From the NCBI GenBank assembly GCA_002422065.1, contig DITO01000123.1, positions 2,102 through 20,857 of the forward strand: a DNA stretch of 18,756 bases, given 5' to 3'. The stretch comes from Erysipelotrichaceae bacterium UBA6182 (lineage in GTDB: Bacteria > Bacillota_I > Bacilli_A > Erysipelotrichales > Erysipelotrichaceae). Of the stretch, positions 16,266 through 18,756 are shown piece after piece (positions within the stretch are counted from its first letter, which is position 1; each line of letters opens with the position of its first letter). The position numbers and the translations under genes are program-made. Below the pieces are notes generated by a model that saw nothing but the letters and a program-made list of their open reading frames with translations, was not told where the DNA came from and did no database searches.

Positions 16266-16293
16266 AAAACGGTGTAAACCGTTTTGTTTTTTT
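16266..16293. terminator. Bidirectional terminator between thiN and rpmB
   Basis: AAAACGGT (16266-16273) pairs perfectly with ACCGTTTT (16278-16285) around the loop GTAA. T runs follow on the plus strand (16287-16293) and on the minus strand (from the A run 16262-16269). It closes both the priA-thiN operon and rpmB. Confidence 0.9.
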
Positions 16294-16483
16294 AAGCAGC
16301 TTGTTGAGCTTTAAGTGTTTTCAATGCGCGGGTGGAAATACGGACCTTTTGAGGTTTCCCATCGACAATGAGTGTAACTTTTTGAAGATTCACATTCCAT
16401 TTGCGACGTGTTGCGCGAAGTGAGTGAGAACGCTTGTTACCCGAAAGTGCTTTTTTACCGGATACGGCACATACTCTTGGCAT
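16292..16483 (-). CDS. rpmB: Large-subunit ribosomal protein bL28
   Basis: bL28 is a small basic protein of the 50S subunit near the E site. The 63-residue sequence starts MPRVCAVSGKKALSGN and has the core motifs RSHSLRATRRKW, NLQKV and ISTRALKTL, matching Firmicutes L28. Only one cysteine (Cys5) remains, so this is the form without the zinc ribbon. The ATG at 16483 is chosen over the in-frame ATG at 16525 because AAAGGGGG lies seven bases upstream, the family N-terminus starts here, and 16525 lies upstream of the predicted transcript start. It is transcribed on its own, convergent with thiN and divergent from ftsA. Confidence 0.97.
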   Translation of the reverse strand: MPRVCAVSGKKALSGNKRSHSLRATRRKWNVNLQKVTLIVDGKPQKVRISTRALKTLKAQQAA

Positions 16484-16490
16484 ACCGTGT

Positions 16491-16498
16491 CCCCCTTT
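16491..16498 (-). promoter_or_regulatory. Ribosome binding site of rpmB
   Basis: AAAGGGGG on the minus strand lies seven bases before ATG 16483. It decides between this start and the upstream in-frame ATG at 16525. Confidence 0.75.
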
Positions 16499-16513
16499 CA
16501 TAATTGCTTGTAA

Positions 16514-16542
16514 ATAATAGCACAAGATTTACTTAATGGCAA
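16514..16542 (-). promoter_or_regulatory. Sigma-A promoter of rpmB
   Basis: On the minus strand TTGCCA (16542-16537, 5 of 6) and TATTAT (16519-16514, 5 of 6) are separated by exactly 17 bases. The predicted start near 16507 gives a leader of about 24 bases containing AAAGGGGG. No autoregulatory leader structure is seen. Confidence 0.7.
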
Positions 16543-16574
16543 GTCTTTTGTCTGACTTAGAAATAGGTTTTGTA

Positions 16575-16603
16575 TGGTCACGTTGTGTTGTTTATGTTAT
16601 GAT
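16575..16603 (+). promoter_or_regulatory. Sigma-A promoter of ftsA-ftsZ
   Basis: TGGTCA (16575-16580, 4 of 6) and TATGAT (16598-16603, 5 of 6) have a 17-base spacer. Transcription from about 16610 leaves a leader of about 15 bases with TAGGA as ribosome binding site for ATG 16625. It lies back to back with the rpmB promoter, the two -35 elements being about 32 bases apart. Confidence 0.55.
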
Positions 16604-16624
16604 ATCAACAAGTGTAGGACGTCT

Positions 16625-17875
16625 ATGGAAAAACAAATTCTCGCAGTAGTTTCATTTTCACAATATAAAGTTAAAGTGCTTGTTGCACAATTTTTCAACA
16701 CTAAATTTAATGTGCTAAAAGTCGAACATGTCACATGTGATGGATTTGATGGAGAGCATATTTTAAATGAGCAATTAATCGTTAGTTCACTAAAAAAAGC
16801 ATTCGAACATATAGCAACTAATCTTGGCGCATCCATTACAAATGTTATCATGATTGTTCCATCCATTGGTATGGATCGTTATCATGAGAAAGTCACTGTT
16901 TTTCCTCAGTTCTCAAGCACAATCACAAATAAAGACATAGTGTTAGCTTTAAAGAAAGCAATGAACTCACAAGTCAGACAAGATAAAGAAATCATATTTG
17001 TGAACGTGAACACTTTTATTGCGAATGATACTAAATATAAGAAAATGCCTTCAAACTTAGAGGCTAACTCGATTATATTAGATATGGATCAGTTTGTGGC
17101 TGATAAACAACTGACTTATAGCTTAGCAGCATGTATCGAAAAGGCTGGGGTAGGGATTCTAGACATTGTTTTAGATTCATGGGCTCTTGGCAAAGAAACA
17201 GCAGCTATAGATGCATCAATGAAATCAAGTGTGATTATTGTGGACATTGATCGTTATAAGACCTTGTTATCGTTGTACTATCATGGCAGACTTATTTCCT
17301 CATCTTGGATTGATCAAGGATATGGAACATGGGTTAACGCGATTGTTCAAGCACATCAGCTACAGTTTGATGTCGCTCACCGCTTACTTGTTCAAAATGT
17401 TGATTTAGATAAATCAAAATATGGTACACATCCGATATTCTTATGGCAAGTAAAAGAACAAACTTACACCACAAATCAAGCCAACATTATGGAGTGTGTA
17501 GAAAGTCATATCGATAGATTTATTGAAGAAGTTCATGAAGTATGTCAACCTATCTTTGCTAAATCATTCGGTGAATTTATTCTTACAGGTGAGGGAAGCT
17601 TACTTGAAGGACTAAGTGAGCGAGTTAAGAAAGTGACAACAATTCCAACAAAGATTTATGTCCCTGAAACGATGGGAGCGAGAGATCCTTCTTTATCTCA
17701 ATGTTTAGGTGCATTATACGCTTATAAAGATCATTTAATCTATCGACATCATACTGCTTCTTGTGTGAATGAAGTTGAATTTGATACAATGATAAAAAGT
17801 GTTAAATTCAATGACACTCAAGATGGAACAATTTCTAAAAAAGTGAAGGGTTTCTTCGAAACGAAGAAAGACTAG
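16625..17875 (+). CDS. ftsA: Divergent FtsA-type division protein with eroded nucleotide motifs
   Basis: FtsA is an actin-like protein that tethers FtsZ to the membrane and recruits the divisome. The 416 residues align with FtsA over the whole length: an N-terminal strand (5-22), the 1C (SHS2-like) region (about 80-165), a phosphate-2 region (203-215), EESERL-like FDVAHRLL (248-255), the adenosine motif LTGEGSLLEGL (320-330), ARDPSLSQCLGALYA (352-366) and a basic amphipathic C-terminal tail (about 403-416) expected to bind membrane. The phosphate-1 motif, usually DIGSS-like, is VVSFSQYK (8-15), and phosphate-2 reads VDIDRYKT (206-213), so the key Asp and Gly residues are lost. ATG 16625 is preferred to the in-frame ATG 16574 because the promoter lies between them. 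The FtsZ gene follows after 10 bases, which strongly supports the assignment. Confidence 0.85.
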   Translation: MEKQILAVVSFSQYKVKVLVAQFFNTKFNVLKVEHVTCDGFDGEHILNEQLIVSSLKKAFEHIATNLGASITNVIMIVPSIGMDRYHEKVTVFPQFSSTITNKDIVLALKKAMNSQVRQDKEIIFVNVNTFIANDTKYKKMPSNLEANSIILDMDQFVADKQLTYSLAACIEKAGVGILDIVLDSWALGKETAAIDASMKSSVIIVDIDRYKTLLSLYYHGRLISSSWIDQGYGTWVNAIVQAHQLQFDVAHRLLVQNVDLDKSKYGTHPIFLWQVKEQTYTTNQANIMECVESHIDRFIEEVHEVCQPIFAKSFGEFILTGEGSLLEGLSERVKKVTTIPTKIYVPETMGARDPSLSQCLGALYAYKDHLIYRHHTASCVNEVEFDTMIKSVKFNDTQDGTISKKVKGFFETKKD

Positions 17876-17885
17876 GGGAGTTATA

Positions 17886-18756
17886 ATGACTGAACAATTT
17901 CAATATCAAGTTGCAAATATAAAAGTATTTGGCATCGGTGGTGCAGGATGTAATGCCGTCAATCGCATGGTTGATGAAGGGATGCAAGGTGTCGATTTCT
18001 TTGTATGCAATACCGACAAACAAGTTTTAGATGTAAGTGTTGTTAAAAACAAGATTATTCTTGGAAAGCAAACTACAGGTGGTCTTGGCGCAGGTGCTAA
18101 TCCACTAATTGGAGAAAAAGCAGCAATCGAAAGTGAAAATGAGATCAGACAAGCGATGCAAGGAGCGAATATGATTTTCCTTACTGCAGGACTTGGAGGT
18201 GGAACTGGTACTGGTGCTGCACCGATCTTTGCGAAAATCGCAAAAGAACTTGGAGCATTAACCGTCGGTATCGTTACAAAACCATTTAACTTTGAAGGAA
18301 AGAAGCGTATGACTCAAGCCTTAAATGGCCTAGAAGAAATGCGTAAACATGTAGATAGTCTTATTATCGTTTCAAATAACCAAGTTCTTGAAGTCATTGG
18401 AAGAATTCCTTTCATTGAAGCTTTTAAAGAAGCTGATAATGTACTACGCCAAGGAGTTCAAACCATTACTGACTTGATTGCTGTTCCAGCACTTGTGAAC
18501 TTAGATTTCGCAGACGTAAGAGCAGTCATGGAAAACCAAGGCAATGCACTCATTGGTATAGGTATGGCTTCAGGCGAAAACAAAGCCGTTGAAGCAGCGA
18601 TTAAAGCCATTACCTCACCTTTACTTGAAGCACAGATTAAAGGCGCGTCAAACGCTATTGTGAACGTCACAGGAGGTCTTTCAATTAATCTTTATGATGC
18701 CAATGATGCAATTGAGTATATTCGTCAAGCAGCAGGCAATGAAATTGATATTATCT
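17886..18756 (+). CDS. ftsZ: Cell division GTPase FtsZ, 3' end beyond window
   Basis: FtsZ is the tubulin homologue that polymerises with GTP into the division ring. The visible 290 residues cover the GTPase domain and most of the C-terminal core domain; the linker and the C-terminal peptide that binds FtsA lie outside the window. GIGGAGCNAVNRM (16-28), TGGLGAGANP (64-73), the tubulin signature GGGTGTG (104-110) and the T7 synergy loop with NLDFAD (205-210) are intact, so GTP binding and hydrolysis should be normal. This contrasts with the degraded motifs of the FtsA encoded just upstream. AGGGGAG, overlapping the ftsA stop codon and five bases before the ATG, is a strong ribosome binding site. 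It is cotranscribed with ftsA. Confidence 0.98.
   Translation, partial: MTEQFQYQVANIKVFGIGGAGCNAVNRMVDEGMQGVDFFVCNTDKQVLDVSVVKNKIILGKQTTGGLGAGANPLIGEKAAIESENEIRQAMQGANMIFLTAGLGGGTGTGAAPIFAKIAKELGALTVGIVTKPFNFEGKKRMTQALNGLEEMRKHVDSLIIVSNNQVLEVIGRIPFIEAFKEADNVLRQGVQTITDLIAVPALVNLDFADVRAVMENQGNALIGIGMASGENKAVEAAIKAITSPLLEAQIKGASNAIVNVTGGLSINLYDANDAIEYIRQAAGNEIDII

Noticed and set aside
16484..16525. Upstream in-frame ATG extending L28 by 14 residues
   Set aside because: The codon is upstream of the predicted transcript start, and AAAGGGGG serves ATG 16483, where the family begins.
16574..16624. Upstream in-frame ATG extending FtsA by 17 residues
   Set aside because: A promoter lies between it and ATG 16625, it has no ribosome binding site, and the added Cys-rich residues match nothing in FtsA.
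16625..17875. Reading the FtsA-like protein as a pseudogene
   Set aside because: The frame is intact over 416 codons with promoter, ribosome binding site, conserved C-terminal motifs and membrane tail, so divergence rather than decay is more likely.
1..18756. CRISPR array, tRNA, rRNA, insertion sequence, riboswitch or prophage genes
   Set aside because: No spaced repeats, cloverleaf, transposase, phage protein or recognisable aptamer was seen, and the longest gene-free gap is about 142 bases.

Overview
The window is ordinary chromosomal housekeeping DNA from a low-GC Gram-positive bacterium (Firmicutes). The gene order gmk-priA-rsmB-rlmN-stp-prkC-rsgA-rpe-thiN next to rpmB is the classical Firmicutes block. 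TGA is clearly a stop codon (several genes end in ATGA overlaps) and TGG encodes Trp, so this is not a mycoplasma with code 4. The slimmed-down gene order and divergent proteins suggest Erysipelotrichia (Erysipelothrix-like), but that placement is an inference from memory of the group, not a search. I see no mobile element, CRISPR array, tRNA or rRNA, and no gene-free stretch above about 145 bases.

Layout: (1) 1-1158, minus strand, a 3'-truncated gene for a secreted lipoprotein of unknown function; (2) 1295-3088, minus, oligoendopeptidase pepF, ending at a strong hairpin; (3) 3190-4981, plus, a two-gene unit of a Cof-type HAD phosphatase and an RmuC-family membrane-anchored protein; (4) 5124-6752, minus, rqcH of ribosome-associated quality control, converging on rmuC through a shared two-way terminator; (5) 6833-7402, plus, gmk, divergent from rqcH and closed by a terminator whose loop contains most of its stop codon; (6) 7451-16263, plus, an eight-gene operon priA-rsmB-rlmN-stp-prkC-rsgA-rpe-thiN in which all but one junction overlap by 4 to 8 nt; (7) 16292-16483, minus, rpmB, converging on thiN through another two-way terminator; (8) 16625 to the end, plus, ftsA and a 3'-truncated ftsZ, with the ftsA promoter back to back with the rpmB promoter.

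The genes combine replication restart (PriA), rRNA modification and ribosome assembly or rescue (RsmB, RlmN, RsgA, L28, RqcH), a Ser/Thr kinase-phosphatase pair that senses cell-wall state (PrkC/Stp), small metabolic enzymes (Gmk, Rpe, ThiN) and division (FtsA/FtsZ). The most unusual observations are an FtsA whose phosphate-binding motifs have eroded away from the actin/FtsA consensus, a likely leaderless priA transcript (extended -10 element six bases before the ATG, no Shine-Dalgarno), a weaker similar arrangement at rlmN, the loss of rpoZ, coaBC, def and fmt from the gmk-rsmB interval, and an ftsA-ftsZ pair that follows rpmB rather than a cell-wall gene cluster. I found no clearly new multi-gene system.
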